A stretch of DNA of 64,000 nucleotides. Origin: Buxus sempervirens. Taxonomy: Eukaryota; Streptophyta; Magnoliopsida; Buxales; Buxaceae. The position numbers and the translations under genes are program-made. The stretch is from the NCBI GenBank assembly GCA_947561395.2, contig OX387193.1, positions 7,192,001-7,256,000 on the forward strand, read 5' to 3'. Within the stretch, counting starts at the first letter, position 1, and every line of letters begins with the position of its first letter. The notes under the pieces were generated by a model. It was not told where the DNA came from and ran no database searches. It saw only the letters and a list, made by a program, of their open reading frames with translations. This document shows, in pieces, positions 13,000 to 22,873 of the stretch.

Positions 13000-15576
13000 A
13001 CTGGGAGGCTCGGTGACTGGTCATAGGCGGTCATGACTTGTTCCGGGCATATATGTTGACCTTTTGGGGAACCCAATCCCTTGTTTGCTGCCAATTTGCA
13101 GCTGCTTTACCGGCGACCGTCGGTAGTTATTGAAGTCAGTGCAAACAGGTATCCGATATATATGGGATCCTTTTTATGCTGAGAATGATTGGGTGTTTCC
13201 GGTATTATTTTATTACCATGATACAGTGCATCTGAGTATGAGATTAATACGACACAACATAATCCAAAAAAAATTTCAACTTTTTTCCTTTTGTGGGTCA
13301 CTCAAAACCAAAGGGGCATCCCACTGAAAAAAAAAATTGAAAAATTTTGAGCCCAAAAATGGAAATGAGGTATCACACTTATCCAAATAAGGAGAGCATG
13401 TAATGTATTGGCCCTAGTGTTTCGTGTAACGCATTAAAAAATAATATTTATATAGTAATATTATAATAAGCACAATGTTTTATTTTATTTATTTATTATA
13501 AACTAATGAAAACATTTTACTTAAAAGTGTTCTCTTTCCTGTAGATAATTGACACGTGTGGTGGTTAGGTCCCTTGGCAAGGGATGCATTTTAATGGGCC
13601 TACTACAGGGCCTGGTTAAAGCTTTGATGGGCACAAGTCTAGCGCAGTTTTGAGGCATTGTAAACCAGAGCTTTGGAAGCTATATTTGGGATTCTATAGC
13701 TTAGCTTTTGTTATTGTTAATCTGCATCATAAATGGGATCCTTAGCTAAATTGAAGTTCTTGAATAGGTTTTGGAGATCATTTAATGTTCATCGAAGATT
13801 TGTCGATTGTCTTAATTAGCATGATTAGGATCTCATTACATTAATTCAAAAAGGATTTTGACAATAAAGAAACGTCGATTACGGCTGAAATTAAAAGCAT
13901 ATAAACAAAATTAATGATGTACATGACGGCGTCGATTGATAGTAATGTTGATCAAACAAAGTAATTATCAAACAAAAATCTATTACTATCATAAAGTTAA
14001 CACATTGATTAAATCAATTCTTACGCCATTTGTTAATGCCATGTGTATCAATAACTAACTGTCTAATATTTTAATATCCAAAACATCATCAATTCTCTTA
14101 CAAATTTGCTACGAGTATATCACGTGCATTCCTCTAGTCATAGTATGGCCGTGCTGGATCCAAGCCCTTGCTATTCTATGGGCTTGACTTGAGTTGGTCC
14201 TTAAAAAGGCAAAAAGCTAGGGTTTGGGCATGTTTGCCATGTCTTCTCTGAGCCTTGGAAGTGATTCTTAGACCCAGAAGCACTTAACCCAGAGATATCA
14301 CGGTAATGTTTAGTGTTGCCTTTTCTGGGACCTCAAAACTTGGGCTTGAAAGAGCAAAATTATTTGTCATTGCTTCCTTAAAGCAGAAGGCAATTCCTTC
14401 AAAATTTATTTCCGTAAAGTGGTTCATAAAAACTTTACGTTGAGATGATAGCATTTGATTAGTGTCAATCTCAGAAATATTTGACTTCAAAGGATAAGTT
14501 GCAAAATGGATATTATAAATTTTACGAGGATAAAATAAACTCAACCAAAATTTCATTTAAGTGAAAAAAAAAACTAACTTTTGTAAAAGCAGTTTTACAA
14601 AACAAGAAGTCAATATTTCAATAAAATCAACATTTTCACGAAATATTTATCTGAAATTTCTTCTCAAACTGCCCACAGATGCTTCGCTTATGTTTGGCTT
14701 GCTTCTTTGGGTTTCAAGTGCTTTAGCCACACATATTTCTCTCAAATTTCTTCTTAAAAATGTATTTATGAAATACATCAATTATGAATTAATTGCTTCT
14801 TTTAAGAAGCTATTTACAATATGGCTAAATTACTTTGGCACTCAACAATCATTTCTAAAGCCCAAAGAAGCAATGTCAAATATGCAGTCCTTGATAAATG
14901 GTTATAAAAATCAATTACAAAAAAGGTACTCCAAAAGAATCTTGATTGTAAAGCTGATTAAAAAGAAGCACTTGTTAAAATTGTTCTTGCAGGAATTAGT
15001 TTGATTGATAGAACTTAGAAGCCACATTAGCTTCATGCTATTTTGTAATTCCATTTTGCCGATCTGTATTTTCTTGACTTTGGCATTTATCAAATGCTAT
15101 CTTTTCATCAGAACCACTTCTTGCAAAGCACTTTTCAAGAATCAGTTTCAAGGGAGATAATGCAGTAGCTTTCTATGGTCTTCTTGATCTCAAAGCATTT
15201 CTGGAAATATATTGAAGGATCAAAACAAGTTTTACCTGTTATTTTCTGTCTATGTGGTCCTAAGGTGCGGCAGAGTCGATCACCCCCAGAAGAATAAGTA
15301 GCTTGAACTTTTAAACATCCAAAGGCCAATCCAAAAGAGAAAAGAAGGGCAAAAAAATAAATACTTGAAGCAGACTGGGAGGAATAAAACCAAGGATATA
15401 CCCTCTCAAGGCCAAAGCTCTTACTGCCACCTTCAGACTCAAAAGAGAGAAGCATCTCCTCTGAACTGCCTTTTCCTTCTCTCTCTTTACCTCTAAAACA
15501 TGGATACAGATAGACAAACAAGGATATAAACCAAAATTACACTCAGAGGTCAAGATCATGCTAAGAAGAAGAATCT

Positions 15577-15634
<58 letters not shown>

Positions 15635-16170
15635 CACTCATTGCAAAAGGGTGTCCTCCCAGGGTGGCCAAAAGCAGTTTCAAAAAAGGATATCCAGGGT
15701 ATAACCCTCAGCATATGCCACTATTTCATGGGATTATCCCATTCTTGACTCCCAGTGAAGAGCTTATAAATGAAGCCAGTTATCGCTTCCTTGCAAACCC
15801 AGAATTAGCTACGATATATATCGATCGGTGAAGTCAGCGATGCGAGTTAGATCTGTAAGCCAATCAGTTGTAGGGCTGCTCCTCCTTGGCAGGTGATGTA
15901 GATGCATTTGCTTCCAAATAACCCGCCAAAGGAGAGTTGCCCAATGACTGTTTCAGCTTAATATACATATATTCCGGTTGCTTAATGCTTGTCTATTCAG
16001 AAAAGGTACGACTAAACACAGTTTTTGAATTCTTTCAAGAGTTTCATGTTCAAACATTGCAAGAGAAGCTAAAGAAAAATTATGTCTTTTATCATTTCCT
16101 TAGTAATTTCACATACATAAAATAATACACATTCTCATCTTGGAAATCATATTGACTGGCGTATCTTCTT
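13000..16170. other. Gene-poor intergenic DNA
   Basis: I see no credible gene on either strand. The longest open frame (14561-15004, plus) is AT-rich, Lys/Phe/Leu-biased and matches nothing I know. The region includes the (GA)n microsatellite at 15581-15632. Confidence 0.55.
15581..15632. repeat. (GA)n microsatellite
   Basis: This is an uninterrupted GA run of about 52 bp. It creates spurious LSLSLS open frames on the minus strand. Confidence 0.97.
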
Positions 16171-16176
16171 GCAATT

Positions 16177-16341
16177 CACTTCCTGTGGTGGCTCTATCTG
16201 CAGCCCTTAAGTAAAGCCTCTCCACAGGATGCAAACACGTGTCCTATGGATGCAAACACGTAACTAACAGTTTTCAGCCACAGGACACGTGTTTGCATCC
16301 TGTGGAGGCTTCACTTAAGGGCTACAGATAAAACGAAGTGA
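16177..16341. repeat. Small foldback element with internal direct repeat
   Basis: The arms around 16196-16245 and 16276-16329 are near-perfect inverted copies (CAGCCCTTAAGT at the left, ACTTAAGGGCTACAG at the right). Pairing resumes at the outermost TCACTTC/GAAGTGA. The string GGATGCAAACACGT occurs twice directly inside the left half and once inverted at the right, so the element carries three copies of the same G-box-containing segment (CACGTG). Non-coding. Confidence 0.75.
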
Positions 16342-16376
16342 TCCGTTCTTCTTGGGTGGAAAATGTAGGATAGAAT

Positions 16377-16635
16377 ATAGGGATGGCAAGGGTTGGCTTA
16401 AAACCAAACTGAACTAAACCTATCAAGGTTGGTTTTGGGTTGTTATTAATCCGGTTTCAGTTTGATATTATAATGTAAAAACCGATTTGGTTTTGGTTTG
16501 GTTATGTTTTTAAGGTCAGAACCGAGCTTATTAGGGTTGATTTGTATTAATCGGTTTTGGTTTGTATTATACACATATCGGTTTGGTTTCAGTTTTCTTT
16601 AAAACTGAACCGAAATCGAACAGTTGCCATTCCAG
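16377..16635. mobile_element. hAT-like short element (GGTTTTGG-rich)
   Basis: The terminal repeats TAGGGATGGCAA at the left and TTGCCATTCC at the right enclose about 260 bp. The interior is dominated by CCAAAACC/GGTTTTGG-type strings in both orientations. The flanks GATAGAAT and GATCAAAT could be an 8-bp target duplication with two changes. Fragments of the same style lie at 26480-26575, 30480-30640 and 57380-57530. Confidence 0.5.
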
Positions 16636-17323
16636 ATCAAATCATGAAGTTTTCAAAAAATAAGTAAATTAAAATAAAATAAAGAGGCCACTTTAATTTG
16701 ATCTTGAGCTTAAGAAGGATTAGTGGTCCGAAATCTGCACACTTGTAAGCTTAATGGTCAAAACCAACAAGTATATAATCACACTTGTAAGCTTAATATT
16801 GTGGTCAAAACCAACAAGTATATAATCACACTTGTAAGCTTAATGGTCAGCAATGAATTTAAGTTAAATGTTTAATTTTTTTTATATTTCAGGACTTTTT
16901 TTCTTTCTTTTTGTTGCAATACCCTAGGACTATTTGAAGTATATACATTAGAATTGATTGGGAAATTATCTTACATTATACCCTTGAAACTCCTAGGATT
17001 ATATTATTCCTTTTTTTTTTAACCAATGTCATTAAGTCTTTTGGTAGAAGTTCTATATTCTTACATTTACATGTGTCCATTCTTGGTAAATTTAGTACTG
17101 AGCAATAATAAAAATCCAAGTGAAATTAACCATTGGATTGAATTCTTATTGTGCTCCTTAGTTCTATATTTTGAGATAGTTTTTGATACCCTTAATTAGT
17201 AAGGCACAGCCAAATTTTTATTTTTTTTTGTATATTTTTTTCTCTTGAAAGAGGGGCCAAAGTAAGTGTTGTAAGAAGAATGAACAAATTCTATATCTAT
17301 CATTTTCTGCTAATGGAATACTA

Positions 17324-17800
17324 AGAGGCTATTTGGTACAACTTTTCAAAGGTAATTTTCCATAAGTCAAAAAGTAACTTTTGAAAATAAATTTTCTACT
17401 TTTGAAAGTAGAAAAGTTGTTTGGTAACAAGTCAAAATCTATTTATAAGTTAAAAAGTTGATATTAATGACAGAGATGATAATAGGTGGTGGAGAGATAT
17501 TAATGATGGAGATGGTGCTAATATTACTAGTAGGTGTGGTGGTAGAGGTGGTGGTGTTGGAGGTGAAGGAGGTGGTAGTGGTGGTGGAGGAGGAGGTGAA
17601 TGCGCTGGTGATGGTGGAAGAGGTGGTGGTGGTGGTGGAGGGTAAAATAAGAACAATAAGTTGCTTTTCAAATTTTGAAAGTTATTTTTTTTATATTTCA
17701 AAAATTTTGGAAATTGACTATTTTGTAAATGAGGTTACCAAACTGACTTTTTGGAAATTTTCATCTTTTCTTATTTGAAAAGTTATACCAAACAGCTTCT
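17324..17800. mobile_element. MITE with 27-bp inverted ends and a GGT-rich core
   Basis: The left end AGAGGCTATTTGGTACAACT and the inverse of the right end (AGAAGCTGTTTGGTATAACT) agree at nearly all positions and continue into TTTTCAAA. About 160 bp of irregular GGTGGT/GGAGGT repeats (17483-17641) lie between the arms. That core gives long spurious Val/Glu or Pro-rich open frames, which are not genes. Confidence 0.7.
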
Positions 17801-18456
17801 ATGTTTCCAAGAAAAATGAAATAAAATTATAAAATAAGGTCCAAAAATATTTAATTATATTGGAGAAAGTAAAAGGTAATGTTAGAGAACCCAAAAATTA
17901 TTAAAAAGAAAAATTCGACATAAATTTTATTGAATAGAAGAAAAGTTTTGCATAAACTTTTTTTCTTGAAGAGGGGAGACACCAAAACTAAAGATTTCAA
18001 ATCAATGTTTTCGACGAAGATACGAGAAAGGATGGGAAAACAAAAGCACCTTCAACTAAGCTCAATGGAGGCTGCGTGGGTAGTGAACGAGATCTGGTGT
18101 ATTTTTTTTTAACATACTCCTTTTTTCATGTTATTACTTAAGCATATTTACAGTTTACTCCTTTTGTAAAGGTTTGACCGTTAAAATTTTTACCGCGTTG
18201 ATAAGGTGGTAACATAGAAAACATATGTTGACAATCTTGCTCCTTCCATCAAAAAAAAAAAAAACAAAAAAAGACAATCTTGCTCCACTAAAATTATTTT
18301 TAATCTCACGGCATAAATAAAGGTTTTGCTTTTAAATATAAATGAGATGGCCAAAATTGACAATTGACAATTGTTTTTAGTTATAATTCTAAAGGTCAAG
18401 CCTCTAAACAGGGGAGATTGTTATGTCAAGCTGGTAAAGTGATACTTTAGAAACTT

Positions 18457-18797
18457 GGAAATTTTGGTTTTTAGTGGTATTTTTTAAAAACAATTTAGAT
18501 TCAATCACCAAATTCTTCATAATTGACAATTAGTAATATTTTTTAAAATAATTGAGATTAGATATTTTTTACTGTTCACGACAAATTTTCTTTTAAAAAT
18601 TCCCTTGTAAATCTTTTGTAATCTTGGTTTGCCGGAAGTCTTTAAAGGTTTATTTTTTAATGCTATTTTTGAAAGAAAATTTTCGTGAACATTAAATAAC
18701 TCTTGTTCTCAATTATTTGAAAAGTATTAAATTATAAAGAATTTGGTGACTGAATCTAAATTATTTTTTAAAAATATCACTAAAAACCAATTTTCCC
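18457..18797. mobile_element. MULE-like MITE, family 1, copy B
   Basis: The long inverted terminal repeats start GGAAATTTTGGTTTTTAGTG and end CACTAAAAACCAATTTTCC, and include the shared ATTCAATCACCAAATTCTT segment. The flanks AGAAACTT and AAAAACTT may be an imperfect target duplication. Same family as 1551, 21147 and 29654. Confidence 0.7.
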
Positions 18798-19152
18798 AAA
18801 AACTTAAGGGGATAAGGTGGGATTGTTCCAACGTAAAGTAACTGTAAATATCCCTATTGTTAAAGGGGGTCTAGGTCTTGAGAGATTGGTAGGACACTCG
18901 TCAAGTCCTAATGTAGAATTTTTTTTTTATATAATCTTCTTCTTATAGTAAAAGCTCCTTAGATTATTTTTGTTCAAAGCCATTCCATGTAAAAAAGTGG
19001 TTTAAATCTATAAAAACGTATTAACTACCATAACTACCACGAATCCCGCGTTAGTCGAGTTCATATTAGCTGGAGGATTAGACGCCTGAGATTTGTGGAT
19101 AAGAGATTCATTTATTCATTTTATATATACATCTTCCAGTTCCAATCAAAAA

Positions 19153-19192
19153 GTTGAGATGGCCGAGTTGGTCTAAGGCGCCAGATTAAGGT

Positions 19193-19225
<33 letters not shown>

Positions 19226-19233
19226 TCTCAACA
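19153..19233 (+). tRNA. tRNA-Leu (anticodon AAG)
   Basis: The 81-nt gene folds as a class II tRNA. The acceptor stem is GTTGAGA/TCTCAAC with an A discriminator. The D-arm contains TGGCCGAGTTGGTCTAAGGC, which includes the A box. The anticodon stem CCAGA/TCTGG holds the loop TTAAGGT with anticodon AAG, which reads CUU. The variable arm TCCGAAAGGGCG is long, as expected for Leu, and the T-arm GTGGGTTCAAATCCCAC includes the B box. The 3' CCA is not encoded, and a run of 11 T at 19249-19259 can end pol III transcription. There is no intron. Confidence 0.95.
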
Positions 19234-19248
19234 ATTTGTCCTTAACTA

Positions 19249-19259
19249 TTTTTTTTTTT
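19249..19259 (+). terminator. Pol III T-run terminator of tRNA-Leu
   Basis: An uninterrupted T stretch starts 16 bases after the tRNA discriminator base, as expected for RNA polymerase III termination. Confidence 0.8.
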
Positions 19260-20054
19260 AATATAACTTTCCAATGCCCTTTTCCCAATAGTATAAAAAA
19301 AGAGTTTTTAAGGTGGCAAAATTTGTGAAAATCATCGAATCTTAAAATATGAAGAAGAATTTAAATGCAGTATTAGCATATTAGAGAGCCTTCCCAACTT
19401 TTATTCCGGTATCTTTCTCTCATCGTGTGCCCTAGTACTAGGGCACTTATATGCTAAATGAAAATTTTACCCTTACCTATACATCTACTAGGAAACTTTT
19501 AGAGAATGCCAAACGGAGGAAGTTAGAAGTTTATTTTTGTTAAAATTTGTTTAGATACATTAACTCTTCAATTTGAGTTTGGATATTTTATAGGTTATAT
19601 TGGATTTGAAATGAAGTTAACTCAAGTGGCAATTCGGTCTTTTCGACGTTCCTTTTAGTGACATTAAGATGTAAACTAACAAAAATGGACCTTGTGATCA
19701 TTTGAATATATGTGAAAAGAGGTTTCGGTATTTCACATATGTTCACATATGTGCAGAGGTCTGTGTACACGTGACAGAGTGAAATTGTCTGCTACTTGAG
19801 CCTACAGCAGATATTGTAGCCACCGTGAGATGCTTCAACATGCAGTATCTCACAATCCTGTTGTTTCAATGTGAAAAGTCTTTTCACATTGAAAAGTGTG
19901 AACAAAAAAAGGCCATGCGCTGGTGGCAGCGTCTACCACTGGCTCATGTGCCAAACGATTTCATTCGGTAAACAATATAACTCAAACGGTATAAGTGTAA
20001 TTAAAAATTCGTTTCAGATATATTTTTTTTCTTAATGTTTTTTGACATTTTGTT

Positions 20055-20165
20055 TTTCTGAAATCATCCATCGCGGTCTTTACTGCAGACTCTACAGCCT
20101 ACGTAAGATATCGCAAGGTACATGATATACCTCACCTACGTCACCTTGCGGCAGACGATTTCTTT
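20055..20165. mobile_element. Family 2 MITE, short diverged copy
   Basis: The left end TGAAATCATCCATCGCGG and the right end GCGGCAGACGATTTC fit the family whose best copy is at 22078-22336. The interior has paired strings (CCTACGTAAGATATCGCAAGG with CACCTACGTCACCTTGCGG). No target duplication found. A related decayed copy probably lies at 19770-19968, ending AAACGATTTCATTC. Confidence 0.45.
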
Positions 20166-20168
20166 TGG

Positions 20169-20733
20169 ATTCACATCATCTGTTGGGCATCCAACATCCA
20201 ATGGGAATGTGGCATGGCAGGACCACATTAGCGGCAGCCCTGACACAAGCCACATTATTTTTAAGGTAAATTACAATTACCTCCCTTGATGTATGCTATA
20301 ATTACACTTACCTCCCTTGAGGTTTCTGAAATAACACTTTCCCCCCTTGAGATTTGTGTATGGGTCAAAATAACACTCTTTCATTAAAGTTTCCGTCAAA
20401 ACAGTAGTGATAGTTAGTAAAATAATTTAAACTGGACAAGATTATCCTTTCATAAAGATGAGAACAAAAATTTTAATGGCCTAAGGCATAACTATCATTT
20501 AACTTAAATTGGGGTAATCTTGTCCAGTTCAAATTATTTTACTATCATTACTGTTTTGACGGAAACTTCAATGAAAGAGTGTTATTTTGACCCATACACA
20601 AATCTCAAGGGAAGTAAGTGTAATTATAACATACTTCAAGGGAGGTAAGTGAAATTTACCCTTATTTTTAATGTGGCCCTGACATGCTACATTCCCATTA
20701 GATGCTGGATGGGCACCAGTAGATGATGTGAAT
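20169..20733. repeat. Foldback element split by a nested MITE
   Basis: The outer arms are inverted copies: ATTCACATCATCT at the left matches AGATGATGTGAAT at the right, and pairing continues through CCAATGGGAATGTGGC. Without the insert at 20265-20661 it would be about 160 bp, with a central palindrome CCACATTA...TAATGTGG. It is related to the array at 29205-29612, sharing GGCAGCCCTGACACA and the pattern CCAATGGGA. Confidence 0.75.
20265..20661. mobile_element. MULE-like MITE nested in a foldback element
   Basis: The long inverted arms (about 150 bp or more) start GGTAAATTACAATTACCTCC and end in the inverse, GGAGGTAAGTGAAATTTACC. A perfect 10-bp direct repeat, TTATTTTTAA, flanks it (20255-20264 and 20662-20671), which supports transposition. 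The target was the centre of the surrounding foldback. Non-coding. Confidence 0.8.
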
Positions 20734-21146
20734 GCATTTTTTTTCGTCACCCACCACTCATATTTGCTCTGAATATGGCTGTTAAGTGGACACGTATAAT
20801 ACTACACGTGCCACCCCAAGTGCCTCAAAACGTTGTCCATGCCGCTTTATAAAGGGTTCCCCATCAAGTCAATGATCAGAAACGACCACATAACTGATGT
20901 ACGTCTAAATCACCCTGGGGAACAGGCAACACTTTAATATATAACGACCATCTCAACTGTCATCTGGGCTGTCATCTGGGCCAAAGTCTTCATCTATTCG
21001 TTTACCATTCAACAGCCCATTGGATGTGACATTATGTAAGTACCGTGAGCCTTAAATTGTCAAAACCTAGCTGGACCTGTTGAATTTGGGGTTAGACCAA
21101 AACCAGTTGCAGGCGCAACCAATCTGACGGCAAGCCTTAATTAAAG

Positions 21147-21498
21147 GGAAGATTTGGTTTTTAGTGTTATTTTTTTTAAATAATCCTGATTCAATCACCA
21201 AATTCTTGGTTATTGGAAATTAGTGATATTTTTAAAAATAATTGAGAATTGGTGTCACATAAGACTTCTTCCAAAAATGCCCTCAAAACGCTTCTTAACC
21301 TCATTAAAAAAACATGATAGCAAACAAATTTTTTTACAAGTATGTTGAGGGTATTTTTTGGAAAAAATCCTTTATTAACAATAAAACGATAATGATTCAT
21401 AATTATTCTTAAAAAGTATTACTAATTTTCAATTACCAAGAATTTAATCATTGGATCAAGATTATGTTTTAAAAGCATCACTAAAAACCAATTTTCCC
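21147..21498. mobile_element. MULE-like MITE, family 1, copy C (best copy)
   Basis: The terminal inverted repeats GGAAGATTTGGTTTTTAGTG and CACTAAAAACCAATTTTCCC extend inward for about 100 bp. A perfect 9-bp target duplication TAATTAAAG lies at 21138-21146 and 21499-21507. The 9-bp length and long terminal repeats are typical of Mutator-like elements. The interior is AT-rich and non-coding. Confidence 0.85.
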
Positions 21499-22077
21499 TA
21501 ATTAAAGAACTGGAGCCTTTGTCACCATCACTAGTTGAATAACAAGTGGCAGTACGTGACCCCAGCAGCCAAGGCAGACTGGTGATGTCTTGTTTTTTTT
21601 GAGTGTGAATCGGGTTGGGGATAGGGGGATCGGCACATATGATCCCATGACCTGCACGGTCTTTACCACCAGAGCAGATGGCGCCCTCAACGACAGGGTG
21701 ATGTTGGCAGCTGGATTGACTCCCTTTAATAATTGAAGAAAGACTTCAAAAAACAAAGTGGATGATGACTCTGGGGATATATGTGTCATATTTGCATTAG
21801 AAAGGAGCTCTATTAATGGTGAAATTGGAATATTAGGTATTTTGGAGATCAGGATAGAAACTCAAGACAAGTGATGGCATCTAAGAAGTTTACAGGTGAT
21901 GGGCATGAGAGACTTGTTCCAAGGAAACTTCCAGCCTGCATCAATGGTGCCGGCCATTACAATGTTAATGACTGCTCCAGTTGTCTATTTCTGCTTTGTT
22001 TTTCATTCACGCCTCTCTATGCCAAGAATCAGCCTTGTTACCAAAATACCCTCTATCTATTCTAAGAGCATCACAAC

Positions 22078-22336
22078 AGGATGAAATCGTCCTCCATAAG
22101 ATGCTATTACGTGCAGTATCTCAAGGCCACTATTCTTCATGTGAAAAAGGTGTTTTCACATTTTACCCAGCAGCCTCCATAAGATGCTGTCACGTGCAGT
22201 ATCTTAAGACCACTATTCTTCTTTTGAAAAAGGTATTTTCACATTGGAAAATGTGAAAACGCAATAGCCGTGCAGCTGCATCTCACAGAGACTGCTGGGT
22301 CTGCAGCACAGACCTAGCGGTAGACGATTTCAACCC
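22078..22336. mobile_element. Family 2 MITE (GATGAAATCGTC ends), best copy
   Basis: The ends AGGATGAAATCGTCCTCC and GTAGACGATTTCAACCC are inverted copies. A perfect 9-bp duplication CATCACAAC lies at 22069-22077 and 22337-22345. Inside, a segment of about 80 bp (CCTCCATAAGATGCT...GTGCAGTATCT...CACATT) is tandemly repeated twice. The 9-bp duplication again suggests a Mutator-like source. Confidence 0.8.
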
Positions 22337-22813
22337 CATCACAACCATTGACCTGATCCACCTAATCATTGAGATATTTGCAATTAAGACATGGGTTTGG
22401 TACGGCATCAGCCTTAATCATGGTTTTCAAAATTTCCCAAAAATATTTTGAAGGGAATAAAAAATTTTCCTTGAATCAATGTCTCTCATATTGAAATTTT
22501 TTGTATAATTCTTTCATAGGGTGGTCAAGAAATAGTAAAATGTTCTTATTTTAGAGGTATTTTCTCCTGAAATCAAGATTTAGATTGAAGATAGACGATC
22601 ATTTTAATATTCCATACGGCAATATATGACAAGATAATGGGACAAGTTATGGAAGACAAAGTCAGCTTAATAATACCACTTCATGGATTGGACCACCAGA
22701 AAAGCTGTCAAACTCAAAAATTCGTTTGGACTTGATCACTTTTTGCAGCAACGTTTACCCCAAGGCCCCAAGACAGTAGGAAAGCATTCTGGAAGAAAGA
22801 ATCAAGGAAGAAA

Positions 22814-22824
22814 TGCATAAATAT
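22814..22824 (+). promoter_or_regulatory. Possible TATA box of the PLP-like gene
   Basis: GCATAAATATG lies 50-60 bp upstream of the ATG at 22874, which would leave a short leader. The match is weak and rests on position. Confidence 0.3.
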
Positions 22825-22873
22825 GAATTAAAGAAAGGGGGGAAAAAGGCTGAGTGGGAAGAAGGGGTAAGAT

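Larger units (their letters stand above)
19234..22810. other. MITE-rich intergenic DNA between the tRNA and the PLP gene
   Basis: I see no coding gene here. The space is largely filled by small elements: family 2 MITEs at about 19770-19968, 20055-20165 and 22078-22336, a foldback at 20169-20733 split by another MITE, and a family 1 MITE at 21147-21498. Confidence 0.6.

Noticed and set aside
14561-15004. 147-codon plus-strand open frame
   Set aside because: It is AT-driven, Lys/Leu/Phe-rich, has no recognisable domain and no promoter context, and probably arises by chance in AT-rich DNA.
17450-17778. Proline-rich and valine/glutamate-rich frames on opposite strands
   Set aside because: Both are translations of the GGT/GGA repeat inside a MITE.
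21600-21700. Possible tRNA-derived SINE on the minus strand
   Set aside because: A string resembling GGTGGTAAAGACC with a following GGTCATGGGATC recalls pol III boxes, but the B box is poor and no tail or target duplication was found.
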